64,000 bases of DNA from Rheinheimera aquimaris (GCF_020531985.1 NZ_JAJAVQ010000001.1:372001-436000), one strand, 5' to 3'. Positions 43,465 through 53,615 are shown, counted from the stretch's first letter. The notes: generated by a model from the sequence alone, not told the origin. Numbers and translations: made by a program.

Positions 43465-46400
43465 CTATCCGGCAGAGCGTTTGAGCATTTTTAAATGGTT
43501 CAGGCTTGCTCTTAACGCGGCAGGCTTTATTGGTTTAGCCAGAAACATCAAACCATACTGTTTGGCTTTCATTGCCAAACCTGCCTCTGGTGACGCTGAA
43601 ACCAGAATGCCATTCACGCGGCCCCATTTAAGCTTTATTTTTTCATATAGCTGCAAGCCATTAAGATGTTGCCCAAGTTGGTAATCAATCAACAGTGCAT
43701 CAGGCGCACTATGGTTAGAGGCATACTCCAACAGGCTTTCCTCATCGTAGAAACAAATAACATCTTCAATTTGCCATTGCTGTAGTAATACAGACAGTGC
43801 TGATAAATTCGCTGCATCATCATCAACACAAACAACTGAAAGCCCGAATACCGGCCGTTGCACTGTGCCACTGGGTAACGGTAGCTCCTGACGCTGCGGA
43901 CGCGCAACCAGCGGCAGTTCAATACTGAACAAGCTGCCCCTGCCAGGCCAGGACGCAACGTTCAGCTTATGCCCAAGCAATTTTGCCATCCGGTTAACTA
44001 CGCCCAAGCCAAGTCCTACGCCTTGCTGCCCTTTTGCAGTAGCGTCAATCCGGTAAAAGTCTTCAAATATACGTTGCAGATCAGGTTCTGCAATGCCTGG
44101 GCCACTATCCCAAACCTGGATCAATAGCTGGCTACCCCGTTTACGGGCACCAAGTAAGATACGTCCCTGTTTGGTATATTTTATGGCGTTGGATAACATA
44201 TTCTGCAGTATGCGCCGCAAGTATGTCGGGTCAGTTTGCACCTGATAATCTGCTTCACGTACCACCAAACGCAGTCCCTTCTGCTTTGCCAGCAAACCAA
44301 ATTCATCAGCTAACTGAGACAATAACTCTTTTAATGACACGGTCTGAACATCGGGCGACAGTTTGCCATCGTCAAGTTTTGCAATTTCCAGCAAGGTAGA
44401 AATAAGCTCTTCCGATGCTTTTAACGAGTTGTCCAATTGGCCAATAATATGCTGTTGCTGCTGGGTATCTTTACTGCCAGCCAGTGCGGCCGTGAAGAGC
44501 CGTGCAGCATTGAGTGGTTGCAAAATGTCATGGCTGGCAAGCGCCAGAAAACGGGTTTTTGACGCATTGGCCACTTCTGCTTCAGCTTTAGCCTGCAGCA
44601 GCTGCTGCTCAGTTTCACGGCGCCTTTTTACCTCTGATAACAGCTCATGGTTTATCTCAGAAATGGTTTGGGTGCGCTCGTGCACTCTGTCTTCTAAGTG
44701 CTGTTTGGCTTCAGCTAATCCCTGCACGGCACGGACATGGTCTGAAATATCAGTAAAACTGGTAACAAAGCCGCCGCCCGGGATCGGGTTGCCACGCATT
44801 TCAATAACCTTGCCATCAGGCCTTACCCGTTGAAATACATGAGCAGTACCATTTTGCATATGGCCGATACGTTTTTCGACATGCTCATCGGCGCTGCCAG
44901 GCCCGCATAAACCACGCTCAGCGTTGAAGCGGACAATATCAGCTATTGGCCGCCCTACCCGCACCATCGCTTCCGGGTAGTCAAACATCTCCAGGTAGGC
45001 GCGGTTCCAGGCAACCAGTTTTAACTCTCTGTCGACTACACTGACCCCCTGGCTTAAATGTTCAAGCGTAGAAAACAGAATTTTGCGCGAAAACTGAATG
45101 GCCTGAGTGGTATCGTCAAACAGTGTCACTACATCTTCGAAGCCAAGCTGACGCCCTTCCAGCACCGCATTGACCATGGCCGAAGCAGAAGAAGCGCCAA
45201 TCACGCCAGCCAACTCACGCTCTACATGCTCCACCAAACCAATACTGGGTAAATCATCCAGCTGCAGACCAACTTGCTGCCGTTTACCATATTCCTGCAA
45301 ACATTCGCTGGCGCGGTTAGCGCCGACAAAACGCTCTAACAGTATTTTCAAATCAGTATTACGGATACGAATACGCCGTGCTGGCGTGTCCTGATGATTG
45401 ACAGGTAAATTAGGTTTAACAAAAGCAACGGCCTGCAGGCGGTCCTGCAAGCTGACCTGCGTCAGCAAAGAGCCAAAAATATAGAACAGCAGATTAAAAC
45501 CTAACGAAAAAATCACGCCGTGGCTTAAGCTATCAAGTTCTGCACCAAATAACGCTGTTGGTACCAAAATCTGCCAGCCAAACAGCCCGGTTTGCATAAT
45601 GTCACTGTTAATGGCGCCGGTGCTGACCAGCTGCGGTAACATCAGCGTATAAAACCACAGCACAAAACCAGTGCTCATCCCCAGATAAACGCCCCAGGCA
45701 TTGCCACGGCGCCAGTACAAGCCACCAACTACCGCAGGTGCCAGTTGAATAATCAGCGCAAAAGCCAGCAAACCGGTTTCTGCCAGCTCATAATTGCGGG
45801 CAAAACCCCGGTAGTATAAGTAAGACAGCGCCATAACCAGAATGACCATGCTACGGCGCACCAGCAAAATAAGCAGGCTGTAATCATGTGGCAACCCCTG
45901 GCGTTTACTGCTTCTAAGCAAGCTTGGCATCACCACGTCATTACTTATCATTGTCGACAGTGCCAAAGTGGCAATAATAATCATGGACGTTGCGGCAGAG
46001 AAGCCACCAATAAACACCAGTACACTTAACGTATTCCAACCCGACTGGGCCGGGATAAGCAGGACAAAGCTATCGGCAGAGTTAAGCGCCTGTGGAAACA
46101 GCTGCATACCGCCAATGGCTATGGGGATCACCACTACCGTGACCAGAAACAAATACAGTGAAAACCAACGCCTTGCATGACGCAGATGATGGTGCGAGAC
46201 ATTCTCGACGAAAGCAACATGGAATTGGCGCGGCAGCAGAAATACAGCAACCATTGCCAATACGGTTTTGGTAATAAACTCCAGTATGCCAAAATCACTG
46301 TTCTGCTGCTGCGCCATGGCATGCTGGGCAAAACGCTGAAAAACGTCTGAGCTTTCGCCCAGCACAAACACATAAACTGCCAGGCCAAGTGTCATTAGCG

Positions 46401-47010
46401 CGAAGAGTTTAACTACCGACTCAAACGCAATAGCAACCATCACACCGCGGCTTTGCTCAGTAAGATGCAGCTTGCGCGTACCGAACAAAATTGCAAAGAA
46501 TGCCATTGCCACGGCACTTAAAAAGGCGCTGTCTTGCCACCAGTTAGACGTTTCATCACTGAAGTCACCCCCTAACAACACTTGATAAGAACTGGATACC
46601 GCCTTTAACTGTAAAGCTATATAAGGCACTACCACCACCAAACATACTAAGGAAGCCAGCAACGCAATGTTTTTACGTTTGCCATAACGTGACGAGATAA
46701 AGTCAGCTACTGAGGTTACGTTTTGCTTTTTAGCGACATACAGCAATTTGAATAAAAATGGCTGGGCAAAGATAAACAGTAATGCCGGACCAAGATAGAT
46801 AGGTATATAGTCCCACCCCTGGGTCACTGCAGTACCAACCGCACCGTAGTAGGTCCAGGATGTGCAGTAAACTGCCAGCGCCAGGCTGTAGATCAGCCCC
46901 CCATACTTTCGTATTAGTTTGTCATCGGCGTGCCTTTCACCCCAGTTGGCAATAAGAAACAAACCACCGACGTACAACAATGCCAATAAGGCAACTACCC
47001 AAGCGGCCAC
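43465..47010 (-). CDS. crbS: CrbS-type hybrid histidine kinase with symporter domain
   Basis: 1181 residues from GTG 47010 (GGGAGAG upstream). Domains in order: SLC5/SSS transporter with about 13 helices (1-515); STAC linker (about 548-620, NTDLKILLERFVGANRASE); PAS (about 645-760); HisKA with His827 (LALASHDILQPL); HATPase (DSGPGI, GVGLGLG); C-terminal REC with Asp1109 (LLIDYQLG). This is the CrbS architecture, a sensor for acetate-linked signals. It is convergent with crbR, 9 bases apart. Confidence 0.93.
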   Translation of the reverse strand: MAAWVVALLALLYVGGLFLIANWGERHADDKLIRKYGGLIYSLALAVYCTSWTYYGAVGTAVTQGWDYIPIYLGPALLFIFAQPFLFKLLYVAKKQNVTSVADFISSRYGKRKNIALLASLVCLVVVVPYIALQLKAVSSSYQVLLGGDFSDETSNWWQDSAFLSAVAMAFFAILFGTRKLHLTEQSRGVMVAIAFESVVKLFALMTLGLAVYVFVLGESSDVFQRFAQHAMAQQQNSDFGILEFITKTVLAMVAVFLLPRQFHVAFVENVSHHHLRHARRWFSLYLFLVTVVVIPIAIGGMQLFPQALNSADSFVLLIPAQSGWNTLSVLVFIGGFSAATSMIIIATLALSTMISNDVVMPSLLRSSKRQGLPHDYSLLILLVRRSMVILVMALSYLYYRGFARNYELAETGLLAFALIIQLAPAVVGGLYWRRGNAWGVYLGMSTGFVLWFYTLMLPQLVSTGAINSDIMQTGLFGWQILVPTALFGAELDSLSHGVIFSLGFNLLFYIFGSLLTQVSLQDRLQAVAFVKPNLPVNHQDTPARRIRIRNTDLKILLERFVGANRASECLQEYGKRQQVGLQLDDLPSIGLVEHVERELAGVIGASSASAMVNAVLEGRQLGFEDVVTLFDDTTQAIQFSRKILFSTLEHLSQGVSVVDRELKLVAWNRAYLEMFDYPEAMVRVGRPIADIVRFNAERGLCGPGSADEHVEKRIGHMQNGTAHVFQRVRPDGKVIEMRGNPIPGGGFVTSFTDISDHVRAVQGLAEAKQHLEDRVHERTQTISEINHELLSEVKRRRETEQQLLQAKAEAEVANASKTRFLALASHDILQPLNAARLFTAALAGSKDTQQQQHIIGQLDNSLKASEELISTLLEIAKLDDGKLSPDVQTVSLKELLSQLADEFGLLAKQKGLRLVVREADYQVQTDPTYLRRILQNMLSNAIKYTKQGRILLGARKRGSQLLIQVWDSGPGIAEPDLQRIFEDFYRIDATAKGQQGVGLGLGVVNRMAKLLGHKLNVASWPGRGSLFSIELPLVARPQRQELPLPSGTVQRPVFGLSVVCVDDDAANLSALSVLLQQWQIEDVICFYDEESLLEYASNHSAPDALLIDYQLGQHLNGLQLYEKIKLKWGRVNGILVSASPEAGLAMKAKQYGLMFLAKPIKPAALRASLNHLKMLKRSAG

Positions 47011-47088
47011 TGCGCTCTCCCGTTGTTATTATCTGGCTTACTTTTGGCCTAAGGCTAAGCGCAAGTCAATTATCCTGCCACCAGCTTC

Positions 47089-47098
47089 GACTAAAGTC
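47089..47098. promoter_or_regulatory. GACTAAAGTC palindrome upstream of the symporter operon
   Basis: GACTAAAGTC, matching the acs-promoter GACTAAGGTC at 9 of 10 positions, 73 bases before the DUF4212 start. A looser GCCTAAGGC lies at about 47047-47055. Candidate CrbR site. Confidence 0.5.
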
Positions 47099-47171
47099 GG
47101 GCTTTCACTTGTGTTAACTACTGCTAGATTAACTTTGCGAGATAAAAATAACAAAGGAAAGGAGTGTAATT

Positions 47172-47435
47172 ATGACAGAGCACGATCGCAACGCGGCGGC
47201 TTACTGGTCAGCGAATCTTCGCCTGATCGTTGGCAGCCTCATCGTTTGGGCACTGGTATCTTATGGTGGGGGGATTTTACTGCGTCCTCTGCTATCGGGG
47301 ATCAGTGTAGGCGGCACAGACCTTGGCTTCTGGTTCGCTCAACAGGGGTCCATTTTAACCTTTATCGCGTTAATCTTCTTCTATGCCTGGAGAATGAACA
47401 AACTCGATAAAGAATTTGACCTGCACGAGGAGTAA
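47172..47435 (+). CDS. DUF4212 small subunit of a sodium/solute symporter
   Basis: 87 residues with two membrane helices (LIVGSLIVWALVSYGGGILL and ILTFIALIFFYAWRMNKLDKEF). The AYWSANLRLI start and the YAWRMNKLDKEF end fit DUF4212, the small partner of the SSS symporter that follows 7 bases later. AAGGAAAGGAG lies upstream. Confidence 0.92.
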   Translation: MTEHDRNAAAYWSANLRLIVGSLIVWALVSYGGGILLRPLLSGISVGGTDLGFWFAQQGSILTFIALIFFYAWRMNKLDKEFDLHEE

Positions 47436-47442
47436 GCCCGTC

Positions 47443-49212
47443 ATGAGTCAATTTGCAATTAATCTTATCTTCGTTGGCGGCTCGTTCGCGCTCTATATTG
47501 CTATTGCAATCTGGGCGCGCGCCGGGTCAACCAAAGAGTTTTATGTTGCCGGTGGTGGTGTAAACCCGGTAATGAACGGTATGGCTACCGCGGCTGACTG
47601 GATGTCTGCTGCGTCTTTTATTTCGATGGCGGGTTTAATTGCCGCCGGTGGTTATGCTAACTCAACCTACCTGATGGGCTGGACCGGCGGTTACGTGTTG
47701 CTTGCGATGTTACTGGCACCGTACCTGCGCAAATTTGGTAAATTTACGGTACCAGAGTTTATCGGAGACCGTTTTTACAGCAAAAATGCGCGCTTTGTTG
47801 CCGTTGCTTGTCTTATCATCGCCTCGGTTACTTATGTAATCGGCCAGATGACAGGTGCTGGTGTGGCTTTCTCCCGCTTTTTGGAAGTAGAAAGTGATAC
47901 CGGGCTTATCATTGCAGGTGTTGTAGTCTTCCTGTATGCGGTAATGGGTGGTATGAAAGGTATTACCTATACTCAGGTCGCACAATACGTGGTACTGATT
48001 ATTGCGTATACCATTCCTGCCGTATTTATTTCACTGCAGTTAACAGGTAACTTCCTGCCGCCACTGGGTCTGTTCTCAGACCACGTCGAATCCGGCATGC
48101 CGTTATTGCAGAAACTGGATATGATTGTCCGTGATCTGGGCTTTGTTGATTACACCGCCGATGTATCCAATAAACTGAATATGGTGCTGTTTACCCTGTC
48201 ATTGATGATTGGTACTGCGGGTCTACCACACGTTATTATCCGCTTCTTTACCGTACCTAAGGTATCAGACGCGCGCTGGTCAGCCGGCTGGGCACTGGTC
48301 TTTATTGCGCTGTTGTATTTAACTGCACCTGCCGTTGCATCTATGGCACGGTTAAACCTGTTAACCACTATTTATCCAGCTGGCGAAACAGCCGATGCCA
48401 TTGAGTATGCACAGCGCCCGGATTGGATTAAAAACTGGGAACAAACCGGCTTAATTATGTTTGAAGATAAAAACAATGATGGTCGGATTCAGCTGTATAA
48501 CGACAAATCAGATAGCTTCAAACAAGTTGCACAAGAGCGTGGCTGGAATGGCAATGAGCTGACAGTAAACAACGATATTCTGGTACTGGCTAACCCTGAG
48601 ATAGCTAATTTGCCAGGTTGGGTTATCGGTTTGATTGCAGCAGGTGGTTTAGCTGCCGCGTTATCAACAGCAGCAGGTTTATTGCTGGCGATATCTTCTG
48701 CGGTGAGCCATGACCTTATCAAAGGGTCAATTAATCCAGATATCAGTGAAAAAGGCGAACTGCTCGCTGCCCGTATATCTATGGCAGTTGCGATAGTCGT
48801 TGCCACCTGGCTGGGGATGAACCCACCCGGATTTGCTGCCCAGGTAGTAGCACTGGCGTTTGGTATCGCCGCAGCGTCAATTTTCCCGGCGCTGATGATG
48901 GGGATCTTCTCAAAACGGGTAAATAACAAAGGGGCTATTGCCGGTATGCTGGCAGGTTTATTATCTACTGTTATTTATATCTTCCTGTTCCTGGGCTGGT
49001 TCTTTATTCCAGGTACTAACACCTTTGAAAACGTGCAAGCAAACTGGCTATTTGGGATTTCTCCACTGTCATTTGGCGCCATAGGTGCAGTAATTAACTT
49101 TATTGTTGCCTTCGCGGTATCATCTGCCACTGAAGCCCCTCCTGCCCATATCCAGAATCTGGTTGAGAGTGTGCGTTATCCTAAAGGTGCTGGCGCTGCA
49201 ACAGGCCACTAG
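47443..49212 (+). CDS. SSS-family sodium/solute symporter (acetate-type, DUF4212-linked)
   Basis: 589 residues from ATG 47443 (GAGGAG upstream). About 13 hydrophobic segments, with FYVAGGGVNPVMNGMATAADWMSAASFISMAGLI and a long extramembrane loop at about 300-390. It belongs to the VC_2705-like group rather than ActP. A monocarboxylate such as acetate is the likely substrate, given the neighbours. Confidence 0.9.
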   Translation: MSQFAINLIFVGGSFALYIAIAIWARAGSTKEFYVAGGGVNPVMNGMATAADWMSAASFISMAGLIAAGGYANSTYLMGWTGGYVLLAMLLAPYLRKFGKFTVPEFIGDRFYSKNARFVAVACLIIASVTYVIGQMTGAGVAFSRFLEVESDTGLIIAGVVVFLYAVMGGMKGITYTQVAQYVVLIIAYTIPAVFISLQLTGNFLPPLGLFSDHVESGMPLLQKLDMIVRDLGFVDYTADVSNKLNMVLFTLSLMIGTAGLPHVIIRFFTVPKVSDARWSAGWALVFIALLYLTAPAVASMARLNLLTTIYPAGETADAIEYAQRPDWIKNWEQTGLIMFEDKNNDGRIQLYNDKSDSFKQVAQERGWNGNELTVNNDILVLANPEIANLPGWVIGLIAAGGLAAALSTAAGLLLAISSAVSHDLIKGSINPDISEKGELLAARISMAVAIVVATWLGMNPPGFAAQVVALAFGIAAASIFPALMMGIFSKRVNNKGAIAGMLAGLLSTVIYIFLFLGWFFIPGTNTFENVQANWLFGISPLSFGAIGAVINFIVAFAVSSATEAPPAHIQNLVESVRYPKGAGAATGH

Positions 49213-49261
49213 TAACCTGAGATAAATTGCTTTATAAACAAAGCAATATGACAACAACAAA

Positions 49262-49290
49262 ACGGGCTTTCCTGGTGAAAGCCCGTCCTT
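49262..49290 (+). terminator. Terminator after the symporter gene
   Basis: ACGGGCTTTC-CTGGT-GAAAGCCCGT followed by CCTTTT. It ends 15 bases before the next start codon. Confidence 0.8.
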
Positions 49291-49304
49291 TTCAGGAAGA
49301 CATT

Positions 49305-49823
49305 ATGTTTTGGGAATTTGTAGCGACGGTATTTGCCGGACTGGGTGCCGCTGGCATCGCCCTGCTGTTACGTAAAGTCAGCCGGCAACGCGCGCCACGC
49401 TGGATCATCCCGGTATTTGCCGGTGCTGCGATGCTGGCATTTCAAGTGCATAGTGAATATAGCTGGTACCCGTATCAGGCTTCGCGACTACCTTCTGGTG
49501 TGGTGGTAGTGAAGACAGTAGAACAGCAGGCTGTATGGCGTCCCTGGAGTTATTTATACCCGCAAACATTAAGGTTTATTGCTGCAGATGTTGCTAATGC
49601 ATCGGTTAATACACAAAACGCAGAACTAAAACTTGTCGATTTGTATTTCTTTGAACGCAGAGCCACTGCCAGACGCGTTCCTGTCGTGCTGCACTGCGGG
49701 CAGTTTGCCCGGGCTGACTTTAGCGAACAGCTACAGATCCCGCAAGCTGGTGCCAAACTAAGTGAGCAATGGCAGATGCTTAATAAAGATGACGCCCTGA
49801 TCAGCGCAGTGTGTGCCAGTTAA
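49305..49823 (+). CDS. Conserved membrane-associated protein, function unknown
   Basis: 172 residues from ATG 49305 (AGGAAG upstream). Two N-terminal hydrophobic helices (FVATVFAGLGAAGIALLL and IIPVFAGAAMLAFQV) precede a soluble part containing SEYSWYPYQASRLPSGVVVVKTVEQQAVWRPWSYL. It looks like a family found next to the DUF294 gene in marine gammaproteobacteria, by recollection. No catalytic motif seen. Confidence 0.72.
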   Translation: MFWEFVATVFAGLGAAGIALLLRKVSRQRAPRWIIPVFAGAAMLAFQVHSEYSWYPYQASRLPSGVVVVKTVEQQAVWRPWSYLYPQTLRFIAADVANASVNTQNAELKLVDLYFFERRATARRVPVVLHCGQFARADFSEQLQIPQAGAKLSEQWQMLNKDDALISAVCAS

Positions 49824-49856
49824 CACCTAAACCTGTTCGGCTTACCCGGAGCTAAG

Positions 49857-51680
49857 ATGGAAGTCGCTGACGTTACTCAATTTCTGGCGCAGACTACACC
49901 GTTTGACCAGCTTAACAGCATGGAACTGGCGCAGCTGTCTGCTCATATCAAAGTATGTTACTGCCAGGCCCGGGAAAAAGTGTCAGTGCAGCCAGAACGT
50001 TTGATGATTATCCGTACCGGTATTTTTTCACTTTATAGCGATCAGCAACAGCTCCTGACCAAATTACAGTCAGGTGATTTTTATGGCTACCAACAGTTAT
50101 TAACCGGCCTTACTGACAATGACACCCTGGTTTGTGATGAAGATGCTTTGCTGTATTACCTTAACGCTGAGGCTTTTCACCGCTGCCGCTACCAATATAA
50201 AAATATTGATATTTTCTTCCAACGTTTATTCAGCCGCCGCCTGCACCAGTATCAAGAACGCCAGCAAGGCCGTTTCACGTTAAAAATTAGTGATATAGTA
50301 CAACAGCGTAAAGTTACCATCCGACCGGAACAAACAGTACAGGATGCCGCCCGGCAGATGTCAGATAGCCGCGTATCTTCATTGCTGGTAGAAGAGCAAG
50401 ACAAACTGGTCGGCATTGTCACTGATAGAGATTTACGCCACCGGGTCCTTGCTCATGCCTTGACGGCCAGCACTCAAGTCGGCCAGATCATGACGCGCCA
50501 ACCTCACGTAATTGATCGCCATGCCTTTTTATACGAAGCCGTACAGCAAATGAGCCAGTACAACATCCATCACTTGCCGGTAATGGAGCAAGGCGTCTGT
50601 TACGGCATGTTGAGTGCTACCGATATTATGCGGAGCCAGCAGGATCATCCGGTGTATCTGATTGGCGAAATACACCGCCAAGCGTCAATTGACGGCCTGG
50701 AGCGCTGCAGTCAGCAACTGCCGGCTTTAGCCATCACCTTGCATAAACAACAGGTACCTGCACATGAAGCCGGCCATGTCATTACCACTATTACCGATGC
50801 CCTTACGCAGCGTCTTATCTATCTGGCGCAGCAGCAACTGGGCGAAGCCCCATGTGTATTCAGCTGGCTGGCATTTGGCTCTCAGGCCCGAATGGACCAG
50901 AGCTTAAACGCTGATCAGGACAATGCTTTGCTGCTGGAGAAAGAGCCAAGCGGCGCAGTGGCAGATTACTTCTGTGCATTGGCAGATTTTGTCTGCCAGG
51001 GTTTAGCCCGCTGCGGTATCCCGCTGTGTCCGGGCAATATTATGGCAACCAACCCTGAGTTACGGCTGAGTTTGAAAGGTTGGTCCGGCCGTTTTGCACG
51101 CTGGATTGCGACCCCCACACCGGAAGCATTGCTCAAAGCCAGTATATTTTTTGATCTCAGAGTCATTGATGGCAGCAAAGGGCTTTTCAATGCCCTGCAA
51201 CAGGATATCTTGCAACGTACATCAGAAGCGCCACTATTCTTGTATCATCTGGCACAGGCTGCACTGCAACGCACGGCCCCACTGGGGTTATTCAAGAATT
51301 TTATTCTGGAGCAGGACGGTAAACATAAGAAAGGTCTTGATTTGAAGAAACGTGGCATCAGTTTACTGACCGATCTTGCCAGAGTATATGCACTATCTGC
51401 AGGTATTAATGATGTTAATACCCGCAGGCGTTTACAACAGCTGGCAACACAAGGTGTCATTGACAGCAAAGACAGTCAGAATATTATCGATGCATTTGAT
51501 CTGTTAGCCCAGTTGCGTTGGGAAAAACATTTGCAGGATCTGCAGCAAGGTCATGATGTGACGAACCTGCTCGACCCTATGGATGTCTCCGGCCTGGCAC
51601 GGCACCAGTTAAAAGATGGCTTTGCCGTTATCAATGAAGCGCAAAGCCGTCTCAAACATCGTTTTTGCCGGGATATGTAA
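49857..51680 (+). CDS. CBS/DUF294 nucleotidyltransferase-like protein
   Basis: 607 residues. Domains: cyclic-nucleotide-binding-like region (about 10-130), two CBS repeats (about 145-275, RPEQTVQDAARQMSD... and VIDRHAFLYEAVQQMSQYNIHHLPVM), DUF294 nucleotidyltransferase (about 330-430, FGSQARMDQSLNADQDNALLL) and a helical DUF294 C-terminal domain. Such proteins are thought to sense nucleotides; the reaction is unknown. Its TAA overlaps the next ATG. Confidence 0.88.
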   Translation: MEVADVTQFLAQTTPFDQLNSMELAQLSAHIKVCYCQAREKVSVQPERLMIIRTGIFSLYSDQQQLLTKLQSGDFYGYQQLLTGLTDNDTLVCDEDALLYYLNAEAFHRCRYQYKNIDIFFQRLFSRRLHQYQERQQGRFTLKISDIVQQRKVTIRPEQTVQDAARQMSDSRVSSLLVEEQDKLVGIVTDRDLRHRVLAHALTASTQVGQIMTRQPHVIDRHAFLYEAVQQMSQYNIHHLPVMEQGVCYGMLSATDIMRSQQDHPVYLIGEIHRQASIDGLERCSQQLPALAITLHKQQVPAHEAGHVITTITDALTQRLIYLAQQQLGEAPCVFSWLAFGSQARMDQSLNADQDNALLLEKEPSGAVADYFCALADFVCQGLARCGIPLCPGNIMATNPELRLSLKGWSGRFARWIATPTPEALLKASIFFDLRVIDGSKGLFNALQQDILQRTSEAPLFLYHLAQAALQRTAPLGLFKNFILEQDGKHKKGLDLKKRGISLLTDLARVYALSAGINDVNTRRRLQQLATQGVIDSKDSQNIIDAFDLLAQLRWEKHLQDLQQGHDVTNLLDPMDVSGLARHQLKDGFAVINEAQSRLKHRFCRDM

Positions 51681-52345
51681 TGATTTTCAATTGGTTATTG
51701 CGTAAACGTACGACATTAAGCGAAATTGTTACCCGGTTTAGCAGAACAGCTTTCCCCGCCTCTTCTACTCCGGTTCAACAGACAGACTTTTTAGCGCTGG
51801 ATTTAGAGCTTACCGGCCTTAACCCACGCAAAGACCATATAGTCAGTATTGGTTGGGTACCGGTAAAAGCAGAAGAAATTGTGCTATCTGAGGCCCGGCA
51901 CTACCTGATCTGCAGCCCCGTCAGTGTCGGACAAAGCGCGGTTTACCACGGTTTGCATGATCATCAACTGGCAAACGGTAAAGAGCTATCTCAGGTACTG
52001 ACGGAGTTACTGACCGACTATGCCGGATTTGTATTTGTCGCCCATCACAGTCAGTTAGACGAGCAATTTCTTCGTATCGCTTGCGAACGTTGTTTCGGGA
52101 AAGCACCGCGTTTTAAGTTCATCGATACCATGAAAATGGAATGGCAGCGGTTGTTGCGCCAAGGAAAAGTAGTAAAACATGATGCGCTGAAATTACCCAG
52201 CTGCCTTAAACGGCATAATTTACCGGAAATGACAAATCATCATGCATTAGAAGATGCTTACAGCTGTGCATTATTGCTGTTAAGCCAATTGAAACTTGGC
52301 GGCAACAAAATGACGTTAAGTGATTTGTATTTGCTATCACGCTAA
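51680..52345 (+). CDS. DnaQ-like 3'-5' exonuclease
   Basis: 221 residues, starting within the stop of the previous gene (TAATG). DEDDh motifs: Asp and Glu in LALDLELTGLNPRKD, Asp in VAHHSQLDEQFL and HHALEDAYS (His, Asp). Resembles PolC/DnaQ exonucleases that pair with DUF294 proteins in this group. May degrade single-stranded DNA or RNA; role unproven. Confidence 0.88.
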   Translation: MIFNWLLRKRTTLSEIVTRFSRTAFPASSTPVQQTDFLALDLELTGLNPRKDHIVSIGWVPVKAEEIVLSEARHYLICSPVSVGQSAVYHGLHDHQLANGKELSQVLTELLTDYAGFVFVAHHSQLDEQFLRIACERCFGKAPRFKFIDTMKMEWQRLLRQGKVVKHDALKLPSCLKRHNLPEMTNHHALEDAYSCALLLLSQLKLGGNKMTLSDLYLLSR

Positions 52346-52369
52346 GTCATGCCTCACCCAAGTAACAAC

Positions 52370-53182
52370 TTAATACTCACAGGCGCCATACCGCTGTAAA
52401 GTCGCCGACGCCAGCTGCCCCAATTCAGACTGCAGTGATTCAGATAAAGAGAGCGTTGGCAAATATGGTAACTCGTCGGCGTTTTCACCACTGATAATCT
52501 GGTAAAACAGCAATGCTGTCAGTAATGTTCCTGCAAGGGACGCATGGTTGCCATCGGAATACAAAGCTACTTGTGGCAAAGTCACTCGAGCATTGTCCCA
52601 GGCGGGCCCTAGCGGCGCGACACAAGCTGGCTCTTGCTCTGCAATACCAAGATGCAGTGCATATACCCGGCTTCCTTCGTCTGCATTCCCCTGTCTTGGA
52701 TGTTCAGGAAACAAAATCGGTGTCGCATGGTAGGTTTTACTAAGAGCAGCCCAGTATTCAGTTGCCTCTGTCGGGTAAGAATACTGCCCTGAGGTTGAGT
52801 ACTTCTGCCCTTGCAGAATAATGTAATTCCAATTTACAGACTGTATTGTGTTAACAGTCGTACTATCACTCAAACGCTCGTCAAGATAACTGCCGCCGGG
52901 CGCCACCTGCACCCTCATCGCTTTATTGCTACCTGTCTGCAGTAACATTTTCAACATCCCGGACAAGTTGTTTGCTCTGACATGACTGTTACCAACTAGC
53001 AGCACATTGTAACTGTCAGCATACCGGTTATCCGGGATCGCTAACTGAGGCTCTGCGGTTGGCAAAGAAACCACAGGTGCAGTGATGATATCCGTTTGTT
53101 TATCCGACGAATTACCGCCGCCGCAAGCCGTCATGGTAAAACATATAAACCCAAAGGTTACGCGTTTAAGATAGATGAACAT
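52370..53182 (-). CDS. SGNH-hydrolase-like lipoprotein
   Basis: 270 residues from ATG 53182. A lipobox (FTMTAC, Cys20) makes it a lipoprotein. The SGNH pattern is visible: block I GNSH (Ser66) in VLLVGNSHVRANNL, a Gly block (APGGSYLDERL), the block-III-like ILQGQKYS and the catalytic pair Asp210 and His213 in YSDGNHAS. Substrate unknown; a surface esterase or deacetylase is inferred. It is near a pectinesterase and other acetyl-transfer genes. Confidence 0.75.
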   Translation of the reverse strand: MFIYLKRVTFGFICFTMTACGGGNSSDKQTDIITAPVVSLPTAEPQLAIPDNRYADSYNVLLVGNSHVRANNLSGMLKMLLQTGSNKAMRVQVAPGGSYLDERLSDSTTVNTIQSVNWNYIILQGQKYSTSGQYSYPTEATEYWAALSKTYHATPILFPEHPRQGNADEGSRVYALHLGIAEQEPACVAPLGPAWDNARVTLPQVALYSDGNHASLAGTLLTALLFYQIISGENADELPYLPTLSLSESLQSELGQLASATLQRYGACEY

Positions 53183-53194
53183 AGCCAATATCTG

Positions 53195-53509
53195 CTAGAT
53201 CCGCTCAAGCTGTTTGCTATTAATTGCAACCACCTTGCCGGCTTTGAGCGTAAGAGACACCAGGTATTCACCACCAATATCGGCTTGCAGACGATAAGAC
53301 CAGGTTTCTATTGTTTCACCTTTGACCGGCTCACCAGTATCAACACCTAACGTATCTACATCTTTTGAAACAGGCTCTCCCGCCAGAGCAATGACATCAA
53401 TACGTTTCATGCCACAGCGTAGTAACTTACCATCATCCAGCCGGAAACCACATGTCGTAGCCTGAATTGAAAATGTCAAAGCTGCCACTGTCATCAAAAA
53501 CCATTTCAT
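53195..53509 (-). CDS. DUF2845-family small secreted protein
   Basis: 104 residues from ATG 53509 (GGAAG upstream). Signal peptide MKWFLMTVAALTFSIQATTC. The mature part FRLDDGKLLRCGMKRIDVIALAGEP with ETWSYRLQADIGGEYLVSLTLKAGKVVAI fits DUF2845 (unknown function). It precedes the SGNH gene by 12 bases and may share its transcript. Confidence 0.75.
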   Translation of the reverse strand: MKWFLMTVAALTFSIQATTCGFRLDDGKLLRCGMKRIDVIALAGEPVSKDVDTLGVDTGEPVKGETIETWSYRLQADIGGEYLVSLTLKAGKVVAINSKQLERI

Positions 53510-53615
53510 CGTAATACTTCCTGTACCTAAAGAGCACTGAGTATAATGATATGGCACTCAATAAAACAACATACACAAACTATATTTTCAATTAATTTAC
53601 ATTACAAGGGCGGCG

